From Mermis nigrescens (taxonomy: Eukaryota; Nematoda; Enoplea; Mermithida; Mermithidae), in the NCBI GenBank assembly GCA_036768485.1, contig JAVLUZ010000508.1, positions 620,001 to 684,000 on the forward strand: a DNA stretch of 64,000 bases, in the 5' to 3' direction. Both the position numbers and the translations under genes were made by a program. Positions 11,941 to 23,700 of this stretch are shown here, piece by piece. Under the pieces are notes generated by a model that saw nothing but the letters and a program-made list of their open reading frames with translations, had not been told where the DNA came from and ran no database searches. Numbering within the stretch: position 1 is the stretch's first letter; each line of letters starts with the position of its first letter.

Positions 11941-12304
11941 AGCGATCGATCAATCAGTCGTTTATCAGGCTTTGGTTTGGCTGCTAGCGAATTTATCAAG
12001 TCAAGGACAATATGCAGATATAGGCTCATAGATTTAAGAATTTCTGCTAAAAAATCTGGTCTTACCAAACCAACTCTGTCAGTCTCACGGAGGCGGCCGC
12101 TCCTACTTACGGTCAATTGTGCTCTGCTATGCCTATTCAACGTAACGCAAATCCACTGCATTGAGATTAGGGACATTTTTCCGGTTGCGCGACAAACTTC
12201 GGTTTTACGCTTTAAACAATCGCATAAGTAGATATACTATAATCCGTTTCACGAAGCATTGTGCATGAAAATTAATTTTCAGCGCTCTAACGAGCAGCTA
12301 CAAA

Positions 12305-12703
12305 CAGGCCCAGGGGCGGATTTAGGGGAGCGGCCGCCCCCCCCCCCCCCCCCATTGGCCCAGAATAGTGCGCAAAATTAAGCATTTTTGAGCGATTTTT
12401 AGCGATTTTCGGTTTAAAACGGCTAATTTTTCGCCCAAATCAGGGTTCCGCCCCCTTAGGGGTACCGCCCCCTTAGATAAATCCTAGATCTGCCACTGAA
12501 CAGGCCCGTATCCAGGATTTTATTTCGAGGGGCCGAAAATTTTGAGGTCAAATATCTTGAGAACCATTAGGAGATGGGCAAAAATAAAGGCATTTTTTAG
12601 CATATATCATTGAGCTGTAAGCAATGGGACCCTTGTGTGTTTCAAAAATGATTTTTCATTTCCGGAGGAGGTTGGGGCCCCCGCTCCCCTGAATACGGCC
12701 CTG
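12305..12703 (+). mobile_element. hAT-like element, family E, split by a family A MITE (copy A)
   Basis: Starts CAGGCC, is interrupted at once by 12311-12498, then resumes CGTATCCAGG and ends GAATACGGCCCTG. Outer flanks GCTACAAA and GATACAAA match at 7 of 8. Shares its interior (GATATCTCGAGAACCATT-like) with 21015-22243. Confidence 0.82.
12311..12498 (+). mobile_element. hAT-like MITE, family A, nested in family E (copy A)
   Basis: CAGGGGCGGATTTAGG start and GATCTGCCACTG end. Perfect 8-bp duplication AACAGGCC at 12303-12310 and 12499-12506, formed from the first bases of the family E element. Confidence 0.95.
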
Positions 12704-13561
12704 GATACAAAAGTGGTGTTTAGACAACCTATCGTTATACAATTTTGCGTAATAAAATTTCATATAATTATCAATTGCTATGCGCAATATGGTGATTGTT
12801 GCTCCGGGTCGAAGTGCTTTTGTAATCTATTTACATTGACTCGGAAATTGCGATCCATGCGCAAAATTTCGTGAAGCAGACTCGTCTTTTCACTCTTGAA
12901 TCGAATTTGGGGTCGTGCCGGCTTGAAAAAATTTATACGAGTATACGAATCAATTTTAAAATAGCAGTGAGGTCCGTGATACCTTGTCCATCATTATCAT
13001 GAAACTAGAAAATTTTACATTTGTCAGAATGATTTTAAGCAGAGTTATGAATGGATGCACTTGGAGTCGGAATTGTATCGTAAACTGAAATTTTAGATTA
13101 AACTGCTCGCTTTTCTCAATTCACGCACTGTCTATGAAAATCGACGACTTGATATTCTTTTTCAATTTTTCATTAAACCCGCTTTTGAGTCATTCCAGCC
13201 GTTAATTTGTTGTTTTAGTTTTCGTTTGTTTTATATTTTGCATTATTCTTGAATTTTAGCCATCGTGATCCGTTATCGTTACTCCGTAATCGGACGAGAG
13301 TCCTCCCTCAGTCTTTGCATATTCTCGTACGCATTAATTCGACCTTTCCATTTTTTGACATCATTTTCGTTTGTCCCGTCGAAGTGAGTTTTTAAGTCGT
13401 TCTCGGCGACTCCGTACGATTTTCGCCTACATCCCGTTGCGTCGATCGATATTAATTCTCCGGAAACGCTTGAAATAAATATTTAATTTAAATTAACGTT
13501 TGTTTGAGTAAGCTTTAGTCAGTTTGTACCGATAAAGTTTATTCTCGCGATTTTCGTATAG

Positions 13562-13694
13562 ACATGGGTTGGTATTTGTTCAAGCATAATAAAAGTCCAA
13601 AAAGATTGACATTCGAGAAGACGGCCGGTTCGAAACTGCTCGCAAAGTCTTATTCTAAACGAGAGACGCTCAAATACGTCATGTGGACGTGGTG
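13562..13694 (+). CDS. EIF2AK3: PERK exon 9, copy A
   Basis: Same sequence as 48695-48827: [18 protein letters not shown] through KYVMWTWW. The intron base 11 bp before the acceptor differs between the copies (CGATTTTCG versus CTATTTTCG). The coding sequence is unchanged. Confidence 0.9.
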
Positions 13695-14112
13695 GTAAGC
13701 GTCGCAGTATGATAGAAAATTTACTAGTTAATAGAAAATAAATAATATCGCAATTAGAGTCGAATTATTTATATACATTAATCATTTTTCATATAATGCG
13801 AAAAACTATCATAATGCGCGGGCTTGAAGGAAAGCGAATGCGTCATTCGCGCCTTGAATTTTTCTCGGTTTGATGGTTCTTTAGCTTTTAACGCGCCTAT
13901 GTATTTTATGGCATTGAAATCGTAGGAAAAAGCATAACCGGCGTGTAGCGGAAACGGATGAGGAACTCCATTCTCCCCAAAATATTGAAAGTACGGGTAT
14001 TTTTTACGAGGTCCTCTAAAGGAAAAGTTAGAAAAGCGCATTTGGCATAAAATTCTAATGAACCGCTAAGTAATCTAATCGCGTACGTGATAATTAAAAT
14101 ACGCCGTTTCAG

Positions 14113-14215
14113 GAATATTTTCCTATTCCTCGGCGCTCCAACTCTGCTCATTTCGGTGGTCATCTGGTATTTGCTCAAGCGCCTACAACTTTATGACATT
14201 TCGACTATATCTACG
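14113..14215 (+). CDS. EIF2AK3: PERK exon 10 (transmembrane), copy A
   Basis: Same sequence as 49246-49348; hydrophobic segment ending [11 protein letters not shown]. Spliced to exon 11 across a 67-bp intron, the shortest in the gene. Confidence 0.9.
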
Positions 14216-14282
14216 GTGAGCGAAGAGATAAGACCGCGCTTTGCGTGAATGAGCGCGCGATGATTTTATTTTTTGTTCGCAG

Positions 14283-14356
14283 ACGACTCCGGCGATGGTC
14301 ACTAACGCCGTATCTCAAGTATCAGAATCGGATCTCGGCGCAACCTACGAGTCGTG
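14283..14356 (+). CDS. EIF2AK3: PERK exon 11, copy A
   Basis: Same sequence as 49416-49489, juxtamembrane linker. A 1.3-kb hAT-like element follows in the next intron at 14433. Confidence 0.86.
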
Positions 14357-14432
14357 GTAAAACTAATAATAAAACTTAAAACATCTTCCGCGCAACAATT
14401 ATTCGAAAAACTAAGTAGACGAATAATGTGGC

Positions 14433-15755
14433 CATAGGCGTAGCCAGGGGAGGGGGCACTGGGGGCACATGCCCCCTCCGACATTTTTCAGAAATATTGT
14501 TGATTTTTCTGTTGCAATAGTGTGTGTCCAGAAAACTGAGTTCAAAAAGGCAAAAACGTCAAAATTTTCCGGCGCTTCGCGCCGATACATTATTATTTAT
14601 TGCTGTATAGATCCAATGAATTTAAAAGCTTGAATCAGCTAAGATAATCCAGCACTCCACATCGCTTTAGTAATTTAATGCACTATTTGTTCGTTGAAGG
14701 AAACCGCGCATGCTTGTTGAGCGTAACAGTAAAAGTGCGAAAATGATTGTGTACCAGTTTGTATATTCTCCGTTTTGTTCGTCTTTTGTATACCAGTTTG
14801 TCTATTTTTTGCTTCGTTCGTCTTTCTTTACAAAGACACAAAATCCTATTTTAAATGAAAGGAAAGACCAAATTTTCTGACGGTTCTGCGCATTTCCTGT
14901 TTTCTGAACTGCATCTTGTTAATAAGACGGCAACAAATGGGTCTGAAAACGGTAAGAGCAAAACTTTCATTGATACATTTTTCTATATCATATTGGCAGC
15001 GACCCGTTGCTGCGCGATGTAATAAGCAGACGTCGAAATAGCATTTCAGCTCAGTGACCGATTTTGCGAAAATTTTAAGGTAACTATGTAACATTAAAAT
15101 GCTTTCTTTTACAAAATTGTCCGAAAACTCTGTCCCGGAACCCGCTGAGAACGCTTGAACGCGCCACCGCAGACCCATTCGCAGCCGTAAAATCTCGTTT
15201 TACATGTGCAACGAGATCTTAGGGAGGACAAGCCAGGTAAATGGGTTAGGAATTTCTCAAAATTTCCGGCGCTTTGTCTGTTTCGTATGATTTAAGCGGT
15301 ATAGATTGAATTTAGAGTGCAAAAACGTTAAAATTTTCCGGCGCATTGCGCCGCCAGTTATCGTCCTTTCTTTTTGTAAAGCTCCAGCATTGCGTTTAAA
15401 AGCCTGAATCACTCAAAATATCTTCAGACTATGTTAGTAATTCACAGTTTTTTTGTAAGAAGCTTGAACTGTCAAAATTGTTTTGTACAAATTTGATAAT
15501 TTTCTGCTCTGTCAGACTGTTAGTATTCACAGAGCTACAAAATGATAAGAGCGGTTAAAAATGACTTAATCTCTTGGAACTTTGCGCCACTGATAATTTC
15601 CGAAGTGTTTGTCAATAGAAAGGTCGCTAGGCTACACTACTCAAGGTCGAAGAACTCAGATTTACTATACATAACGTTACTGGCGTTCGATGCAGAAGCA
15701 GTCTTAAAAATTTTTGTTTATGCCCCCCCGAACCGAAATCCTGGCTACGCCTCTG
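14433..15755 (+). mobile_element. 1.3-kb hAT-like element, family B (copy A)
   Basis: CATAGGCGTAGCCAGG start and CCTGGCTACGCCTCTG end, 16-bp inverted repeats with one mismatch. Perfect 8-bp duplication AATGTGGC at 14425-14432 and 15756-15763. The interior is 1.3 kb with paired CTCGTTnTACAnGTGCAACGAG hairpins near 15195 and two GGCGC palindromes. The 110-codon minus-strand ORF inside (14846-15178) is disrupted in the related copy at 54921 and looks non-coding. Confidence 0.92.
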
Positions 15756-16270
15756 AATGTGGCGAAAATAATACATAGCCGCATCTTGAACGGACTCGTA
15801 CGTAACTCACAAAATTTTGGGAAGGATAGTCTAGTCGGTCAATTTTTAGAGTGGGAATGACTTTGGATTTTTGGTCCAAAATGGCAAAAAGCGTAAAAAA
15901 TGGTCTTAAAACGCAAGTTTTTGTTGCCAAAAATCGGAGAAGGCCATTGACGACCGACTTCGGGAGATCCCCCAATCCCTTATTATACGCACGCTCTTTA
16001 GCGTCGACGGTCAGTTTTATTTTATCTGATATTTTTGCGAAAGTCGCTCGTTAACTTTTTCGAGCCGCGGTCAAATAATTATTCTTGCTCGCGGCGCAAT
16101 ACGATTTTAAGCGACGATAGATGATTCATTTTTCAACGTTTGACCGTTGATATTAAAAAACTTGCGCGTAGTGGAAAAAAATTCAGTTTCAAATCGGAAT
16201 CAAAATCGGTTCGAGCGAATAGAACTGAAAAATAACTGATTACGACCGATCATCGCTGAATCTTTTTGAG

Positions 16271-16393
16271 GTACTTGAGCCACTTTGAGCCGATTCGTTG
16301 TCTGGGCAGAGGCGGCTTTGGCGTCGTAATTGAGTCTCTGAATAAGCTCGACCAACAAGTTTACGCCGTCAAACGGATTCGGGTGTCGAACAG
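16271..16393 (+). CDS. EIF2AK3: PERK exon 12, copy A
   Basis: Same protein as 51405-51527, with GRGGFGVV and YAVKRIR. Good GT-AG boundaries. Confidence 0.93.
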
Positions 16394-16663
16394 GTAATTC
16401 GGTCAAAAAATTTGTAATTTTTCCAGGCATCATCGTTTCTCGAGTAATATTGATGCCCATTCGATAGATATTACGTAATTTATTTCTCAATGTTAAGCCG
16501 TAATGAAAAATGCTCGAAAATCGGTCTTTTAGTAGACTTAGTCGCGACCAACCTATCGCTGTCGGGTATAGTTCTAACACGACGTTTAGGTTGTTGTTGT
16601 TGTTTTTTGTCGCATTTATCCGAGTGGCGTTTGTAATTGAATCGTTGGCAGATCGGATGGCAG

Positions 16664-16798
16664 AGAGAGGGTGCAGAGGGAGGTTTTGGCGTTGGCTAAG
16701 CTCGACCATCCCGGCATCGTGCGCTACTATAATTCGTGGCTCGAACAACCTCCGCCCGACTGGCAAGAAAATTGGGATCATCAATTTTTAAACAAACG
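16664..16798 (+). CDS. EIF2AK3: PERK exon 13, copy A
   Basis: Same protein as 51799-51933 despite two base changes, both silent. It is the last PERK exon before the N gap, so copy A has no C-lobe in this window. Confidence 0.93.
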
Positions 16799-17701
16799 GT
16801 ACTTATGTATATCGCTTAATCGTAAAGCGCGCGCGCTTTGTCGGCAACAATTCGAGTCCTTGCGGTCAGCGCCGCCCGCCCCAACGCCCCGATTTTATTT
16901 CTAGCGAATTATATAATGCGTTCGTTCAGAGGCGGTTTAATTCGATAGAACGACGTTTTTTGGTCCGCTTTCCGTTTTTGAATTAATCGCTTAGCTCGTA
17001 GTGATATAACGTATAAAAATTCATCAGTTCGGTCGAAAAGTCGGCATTTTTACCGTTTAAACCTAATTTTGTAGTCTTTCGGAGGATAGGCGAAGCAAAA
17101 AATATATCCGCGCGAAGAGCCGAAAATTTTTGATATTTTTTATCCGTTTAAGCTTAATTTTGCGATCTCCGAAGACGACTAATGCGGAGGAAAGATATCC
17201 GAAGTAGCGTATCGATAAATTTAGACGTCTTAATCCATTTCGGCTCAATTTGGTGCTTTTCCGAGCATGGAAAATGCGAAAAATTTGTCTGGCAAAAAAT
17301 TTATCCGTAAAAAATTAAATAGGTGGGTATTAAATGATGATCCGAATGGCTTAAATTTCAAAATTTTCGCTTAGCAAAATGTCAAAAATGTGTATACTTT
17401 CGTGATGAAAAAAATTTTTACGGGGCACTCCTTATTTACCCCAATCTTCCGGGGCGGTAATGATAGGCTTTCCCGGCCTTTCTTACTTAGAATAAGCGTA
17501 ACGTCAATATTGTACGTATAGATAGGCGGGCGGATCCCGCATTCCCATTGGCGTGAGCGGGGTATCACCCCGCCTCGGGTTCCAAGACTCGAATCGCCGT
17601 CGGACAATTTCGAGCTATCAAACATTTTATGCATGATTTTTAGGAACAGGATGTTAAAATTTTTCGGCGCTTTGCGCCAATTAATAGGTACGTTTCTGTT
17701 T

Positions 17702-17718
17702 NNNNNNNNNNNNNNNNN
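17702..17718. other. Assembly gap (17 N)
   Basis: Seventeen Ns. To the left is the end of copy A. To the right is an unrelated retroelement fragment. In copy B the sequence at this point simply continues (52839 onward), so the join across this gap is not supported by the second copy. Confidence 0.99.
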
Positions 17719-17755
17719 GTGAGAAATGATTAACTTTGAAGTCTGAAGATTCCCA

Positions 17756-18541
17756 TGTGCCGTTTGCTCAAAAGGTGTTGGAAATAATTCCGTCCTTTGG
17801 TACCGTGTGCAAGCGGTGGTGCCACAAAAAATGCTCAGAATACGTCAAAGTTTGAACGCAGTAAAAGACAACTTCACATGTACAGCATGCACAACTGGCA
17901 TAGTCTCAGAAATTGTAGAGCCAAACATGCTACAAATCGATGAGATGATGGTAGAAAAGGTCAATACTTTCACATACCTAGGCGACACAGTACAAGCCAA
18001 TGGTGGTGCTGAAGCGAGAGTTAGATGCAGAATCCAGGCCACATGGAATAAATGGAAAGTCGTAGCTGGTCTACTGATGCAAAAGAGTATACCATTACCA
18101 ACCCGCAGTCAACTGTACTGTGCTGTTTGCCCAGTCCTGCTGTATGGATCAGAAACATGGGCAATGACAAATAGCATAGAAAACGCTTTAAACAGAACTG
18201 GAATGAAATTGCTTTGTTGGATGCTTGGTTTGCATCTGGTCGACAAAATAAGCAACAAAGAAATTCTTAGAAGACTTACAATGGACAATATCCAGAACAC
18301 ACTGCGGACTTGCAGATTGCGCTGGCTAGGACATGCCGAAAGAAGCCAGGACGGTAATGTCATAGCCAAAAACCTGGTGGTGCCTGGAAAACTGCCAAGA
18401 GGCCGGCCGAAGACAACGCGAATGAAGACAATGAAAAAGGACTTGGCTGCCAAAAATCTACGTATGGAAGACACTCATGATTGGGTGAAAAATGGCGACA
18501 TAGCATCAAACGTCCAACCCCAATCGGGAGAAACGACGTAA
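17756..18541 (+). mobile_element. Non-LTR retrotransposon 3' remnant (RT C-terminal region), frameshifted
   Basis: A 244-codon open frame (from 17807) gives VNTFTYLGDTVQANGGAEAR, LLYGSETWAMT, RRLTMDNIQNTLRTCRLRWL then GHAERSQD, and LPRGRPKTTRMKTMKKDL. This is the region after the reverse transcriptase in RTE/CR1-like LINEs. Upstream at 17756-17900 a Cys-rich finger is readable only by changing frame twice: PCAVCSKGVGNNSV, then CKRWCHKKCSEYVK, then DNFTCTAC. The 5' part, including endonuclease and RT core, is absent at the gap. Inactive. Confidence 0.85.
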
Positions 18542-18584
18542 AACAGGATGAGTGAGTGAGTGAGGCTGAGGTCACTCCCGCTCA

Positions 18585-18760
18585 GGTCGATGTGTATATA
18601 TAGATGCTTAGGTCGATGTATAGATGCTTAGATTGATGTATAGATTCTTAGGTCGATGTATAGATGCTTAGGTCGATGTATAGATGCTTAGGTCAATGTG
18701 TAGATGCTTAGGTCGATGTATAGATGCTTAGGTCGATGTATGGATGCTTAGGTCGACGTA
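18585..18760 (+). repeat. 20-bp minisatellite
   Basis: About eight to nine tandem copies of a unit close to GGTCGATGTATAGATGCTTA with few substitutions. Two decayed relatives (GGTCGAGAAGATGCTT type) follow at 18815-18850. It starts about 40 bp after the LINE remnant, just past a GAGT run. Confidence 0.95.
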
Positions 18761-18858
18761 AATTGGGTATCTACATGTGATTCTGCATTCAGCTTTTAAA
18801 TCTTCAAATACTCAGGTCGAGAAGATGCTTGCTTAGGTCGAGAAGAAGCTTATTAACG

Positions 18859-19160
18859 AAACCCATAGCTCTTGTAATATTCACCGTAGACAAATTAAAT
18901 TTTTTTCTGCGCTTTCTTTCAACATGTTCTAAGTGATGAGATAAAAAATCCGTTCTTCTGAACTTTATTCCTTAGTATTCTGAAAGTACCACATTCTTAT
19001 GTTACTCCAACAAAACCCATAGCTTTTGTAATATTGATGATAGACGTATGAAATTTTTTTCCTCGCTTTTTTTCAATATGTTCTGAGTATTGAGCCGAAA
19101 ATCCGCTCTTCTGAAGTTTATTTTTTAGTATTTTGAAACTACCATATTCTTAAGTTACTG
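18859..19160 (+). repeat. Direct duplication of a ~150-bp unit
   Basis: 18859-19008 and 19013-19160 align along their length, starting AAACCCATAGC and ending near ATTCTTA.GTTACT, with roughly 15% differences. Function unknown; probably an old non-coding tandem duplication. Confidence 0.85.
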
Positions 19161-19390
19161 CGAACTGTACTGATTCGACCATATGTATACTTAGTCCTTG
19201 TTATATCTTTGCTACTGTGTATAAATGAGCTTTTACTGAATAAATGTTCAGGACAATCTGAATGTTTTCGATTTCTTCACTTAACTAATCAAATCAAATT
19301 ATACTTATACCTCATTTATTCATGGCTAGTGGCTAAAAGATTTAGAGTTGACAAATAAATACGTTCTATTTCTAGGTTGAAATTGTATCT

Positions 19391-19837
19391 TTTCAAGAAA
19401 GACAAGACAAGAAAATGTTTATTGTCCAGAAAAATACACAAAATTTGATAAAACATAAATACATGATAAAATAGCGACTGTACAAAAAGGACATACAAAG
19501 ATCACAAAAGTGATACAACTAGGTATTCCCCAAGTATAAATTTGTAAGATCAATCTTTAGGAGCTCTTTTTTGAACAAACAAACATTGGTGGAAGTGACT
19601 ATTTGATCAGGTAAGGGGTTCCAAATTTTTCGGTATCGTTGCGAAAAATCGTTTAGGTGAGTTCCCGAAATCCCCCTCCCGAAATTCTGAGCTGTTAAAT
19701 GTATGACTACGACCGAGAAAAATAAAGTCAGTTTTTTGAGGATTAAAACTACGCCAAAATTTCAAGCTAAAGAACATAAAATACGTCAAGACGCAATTTC
19801 CTGAAAAATCTGACTGAAATTTGTGCATTAATTTCAA
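19391..19837 (-). mobile_element. Possible LINE 3' end, minus strand
   Basis: Read on the minus strand, a decayed coding-like stretch (19607-19837, with SLKFWRSFNPQKTDFIFLGR) is followed by an AT-rich tail, a CAATAAAC signal and a short (TTGTC)n tail near 19391-19410. This layout resembles the 3' end of many arthropod LINEs. No conserved RT motif is visible. Confidence 0.35.
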
Positions 19838-20462
19838 TAAATATTTTGAAATAATTTGCCGAAATAATTAATTGATTATCTGTTGTAGACATTATTGGCG
19901 GATCAAAATAATAAAACTATTAAAATTCCTCGCTATCATATTCAGCTCTTCTTGCTCTACCGAAATTAGATGTCAAACAAAAATTCTACTACTCACAAAA
20001 ATGTTAATATGCTTACTGTTTACCTATCTGTTGACAGGAAAGTGTTCTTAGTACAAACAAATAAAACAAAACTGACATGACATGACAACATTATCTTTTA
20101 AAATCTGTCAGATAGATAAATAATTCTTTTCTTGGCTCGCTCGAGTGTTTTTAGTAAAATTTTATTAGCCTGATTCTTAATTCAAGATTTCAAGCTCTTA
20201 TTTCGCGTTTTTTTATTAATCTCACAGTTCTGCTTGCCATTCGCATATCTAGCCATTTAATTTAAATTCGTACCTACTTACCTATATTACGTTCTGTTGT
20301 AATAAGTAAATTGCAATTGGCTTTGAATTTCAGACGGCCTGCTGAACGCAAAGCTTTGCTAGCTTATCACCAACGCGAGATGCGCGACTCGATTTGCTTC
20401 CGTAGTCGCTAGATTCGTATTAACACTAATTGTATTTCAATGTGACTATTATTTTTGACGAG

Positions 20463-20495
20463 ATGGACGTAAGCTGCATAGAGCTGTCAGCTTAA
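20463..20495 (+). promoter_or_regulatory. Short upstream ORF before the PERK start
   Basis: ATG at 20463 opens a 10-codon frame ending TAA at 20493-20495, 14 nt upstream of the PERK ATG and out of frame with it. It would sit in the 5' leader if transcription starts upstream. The start site is unknown. Confidence 0.35.
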
Positions 20496-20509
20496 AACCT
20501 GCCCTTGTT

Positions 20510-20703
20510 ATGTACATAAACTCTTGTGCCGCATTTGGCGCTTATCTGGCTTTTTTTATCTGCATTCTGAAATACGCTAGATGTAGTTCTTCAGAAGGAG
20601 GAATAATTGCTCACGCAGAATCGCAGCCGGTAGACGTAAGCCTGCAAAATTGTGTAGCCAGTGGTGGTCCTCAAAGCTGTTGCCAACATTCCCATCTACC
20701 GCA
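20510..20703 (+). CDS. EIF2AK3: PERK exon 1: start codon and signal peptide
   Basis: The frame opens after a TGA at 20456-20458, and 20510 is its first in-frame ATG. The first ~25 residues are hydrophobic ([10 protein letters not shown] core) and end near a small/Cys region, as in a signal peptide. A Ser/Cys-rich stretch follows. The exon ends CCGCA|GTGAGT, leaving two bases (CA) that join the first base of exon 2 to make Gln. The N-terminus is poorly conserved in PERK, so the identity rests on phase and position. Confidence 0.75.
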
Positions 20704-23700
20704 GTGAGTAAACAAACTTGAAACTTTTAGTCTTCTATTGCAATTAATGAGAGCTTTATTGTCGTGCTATGCGTTTTTAAAGAGTTGTCAACACATTTGG
20801 GTGTGGTGGGGGCCTTGGGATCTGGACTCTCGTGTTCCCGCGAGAATCTGGCGGACCACCTCAAAAATCAAAATCGAAAAACTTTTAGTATTGAATTTTA
20901 GTGCTATTTTTGGTACTATTGCTCCATTGGACCTCCAGAATTTGGTCAATCGTCGCATAAACTTAGTTTTGCAGACAAATCAAGCATTGAAATCAACATC
21001 AGGATTCCTACCAACAGGCCCGTATCCACGATTTTATTTCGAGGGGACGAAAAATTTTTGGGGTCAGATATCTCGAGAGCCATGGTTTTTTTTGTATTCG
21101 GTAAAGATTTTTTCCCGATGTACAAAGACTTTTGGGAACCGTCTTCGTATATACATGTACAAAGATTTTTTGGAAAGACGAAAATTGCAAAAAAGGTTTG
21201 AAATTTGCAAAAATTTTCGGCGGAGTAATTGTGTGTTCTATATGTATATCTTTATAATCTCAGAAATTGCATTTCAAAAGTAAAAATGTCAGATTTTTCG
21301 GCGCTTTGCGCTATTTTGAGACGATTATTAGTGATTTTTGCCATCAGAAAACATGAAATTAGCTAAAATACACTACCACCAAAGGTTGAACAACTCTGTT
21401 TTTACCACAGCGAAATCGCTACTCTACTATATTATAGTACCTACCCAGAAAATTTGTGTGTACAAAATGTACAAAGACTTTAAGGGACCATCTTTGTACA
21501 TGTACGAAGGACCTTGTACAAAAAAAACACTGTTTTGAGCGTATCTGGGCAAGCTGTATACAATGGTGAAAAAAATTCCAAAAAATTCTCAAAATTTTTT
21601 CACCTCATTGCATATTGTTGAACAGCAAATTTATCATTTATATAAGCTGTCTGCGCAACTGATTTCTCATCACTCAATCGACGAATTTTTTCGCATCTCT
21701 TGCCTTTGCATTTAATTATTGTGCTTTACAGAGAAAAACAATACAGATAATAAATATGATTTGCTCGAAGCGCTGAAAAATTCGACATATTCTGCATGTC
21801 GAGCTCAAATTTGAGCGGTTTTGAGTGGGCTGGAAGACAAAAACATATATAAACATACAATAAATCCGGCGCAAAGCGACGGAAAAATTTCATGTTTTCC
21901 ATTTTATAACTCAAATATGAGCTGTTTTGAGTGAGCTAGAAGGCAAAAACTATATATAGTTGAACCGCCGGGAAAAAATCACATGCTTTCTATGACTAAC
22001 TCAAATTTGAGCGATTTTTAGTGGTTTAGATGACAAAACTATACATAAGCCATAAATTCGGCTCGTAGCGCCGAAAATTTTCAATTAAGTAGCTTACAAG
22101 TACGCTAAAATCCTGTGTTGGCGCTGTTTCAGATGCACTTCGCTAATTTTCTATTTTTTCTTTGGAGGACTTTTGGGAGAAACAAAAGTTTTTTCCATTT
22201 CGGGGGGGGGGCAGCGGCCCCGCTCCCCCTGAATACGGGCCTGCGTACCAATTAATGATAGATACTAGTAGTTTGCATGAAAGAACGACATGTATTTAAG
22301 CCAGATGCTTACAAAATTCATTAGCCTGCTTCGAAAAATCGTTCTGTTTCAAAAATCCGTCATACAATGATGATTTTATTTTATTACCTATATTAAATTA
22401 GCAGCAAGTAGCAAATTTATTAACCGGAAAAATCGCTATAAAGATATGAACTTACTTAGGTTTCGTTCGACTCTTATCATCAATGAGGAAGAGTAGAGTA
22501 GCTCGAGTAAGCTAGGTGCCCTTGGATTTATTCCTTGTCAGTTCTAATTTATGGACATCATCATTCATCAGTCTTCATATCCGTAATATCAATAAACAGC
22601 AAAATGTCTGCCCGGTTTTTTTGCTTTCAGAAGCGACATACTGCTAGTTAGTACACTAGATGGTCTTATAACTGCCCTGAATGTGGCACAGGGTGGAGAA
22701 ATTATGTGGTCCATCGAAACAGACTCGCACCCGCTTTTCAGTTCAACAATCGGCGGTCTACAGGTGCACGTTTTTTGCTACATCCTAGGTTTTTAGGGAT
22801 AATACCTTGCCTCCATTACGGGATATATACAGGCCTGTAGGGAGGGGAGGGTAGGGGGCATCCCTCCCCCCGAAACCAAAATTTTTTTAAAAAACAACAA
22901 AGGGGGAGTAAGGGGAAAAATAAGATTTCGAGAAATGTCATTTATTTCTTGAAAAATCACAAATTTTATCACTGGATATGACGTATCTGGTTGGAGGCAG
23001 CTGAAGAACGATCTCTTTTTTAGGCCCACCTATCTATTGTTCCTTGTACGAACTTTATCTAATAGTGTGTGCGCCAGTCTCTTTTCACCATTTGTATTTC
23101 AGGACGCCGTTTTAGGGAGAAAAACACGTCACTAAAGCGATTTCTTTTTTCCTTCGTTGACGTTTTTAAACAGTTGAGTAAACTTTGACGTATTTCAGGC
23201 AGTGTTTTTTTGTATTCGGCAAAGATTTTTCTCGATGTACAAAGACTTTTTGGGATCGTCTTTGTACACGTACAAAGATTTTTTCGGGAAGACAAAAATT
23301 GCAAAAAGGTCTGAAATTCGCAAAATTTTCGGCACTTCGCGCCGAAGTGAGTAATTGTGTGTTCTTTGGCAGAAATTGCATTTCTAAAGGAAAAATGTCA
23401 AATTTTTCGGCTCTTCGCGCCGTTTTAAGGCGATTCTTAGTGATTTTTGCCCTTAGAGACCCAGAAATCAGCTAAAATATATATACACTACCAAAAGTCG
23501 AACAACTGTTTTTACCACACTAAAATCGCTAGTATACCATATTATATGTAGTACCTAAAAATTGGTGTGTACGAAATGTACAAAGATTTTTGGGAAGACA
23601 AAAACTGTAAAAAGGTGTAAAATTTCCAAAAATTTTCGGCGCTTCGCGCCGAAATGAGTAATTGTTAGTCCTATATATCTTTAATATGGCAGGATTTGCA

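Larger units (their letters stand above)
1..17701 (+). repeat. Copy A of a ~17.6-kb duplicated block
   Basis: Matches 35233-52838 in order and orientation over its whole length, exons and transposons included. Differences are many small indels and substitutions up to ~4.4 kb, about one per kb from 4.4 to 15.5 kb, and scattered substitutions again in the last ~2 kb. It ends directly at the N gap, and its left end is the window edge, so the copy may extend upstream. This pattern fits redundant overlapping contigs better than a real duplication. Confidence 0.95.
17719..20509. other. 5' flank of PERK: retroelement and repeat remnants
   Basis: Holds the LINE fragment, minisatellite, 150-bp direct duplication and a minus-strand LINE 3' end listed separately. 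Between 19850 and 20400 I see only AT-rich sequence. The promoter must lie near 20100-20460, but no TATA box or ER-stress element was recognised. Confidence 0.6.
20704..22630 (+). other. PERK intron 1
   Basis: Contains the 1.2-kb family E element (21015-22243) with a nested family F unit and ~100-bp palindromic tandem units. The remaining sequence (20704-21000, 22250-22630) shows nothing recognisable. Confidence 0.7.

Noticed and set aside
14846..15178. 110-codon minus-strand ORF inside family B
   Set aside because: It is not maintained in the related element at 54921-56418 and has no recognisable motif.
1..17701. A second, partial PERK paralogue
   Set aside because: Identical transposon insertions and target duplications, plus termination at an N gap, favour an assembly redundancy over a paralogue.
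18585..18760. CRISPR-like array
   Set aside because: Units are contiguous 20-bp repeats without spacers in a eukaryotic intergenic region, so this is a minisatellite.
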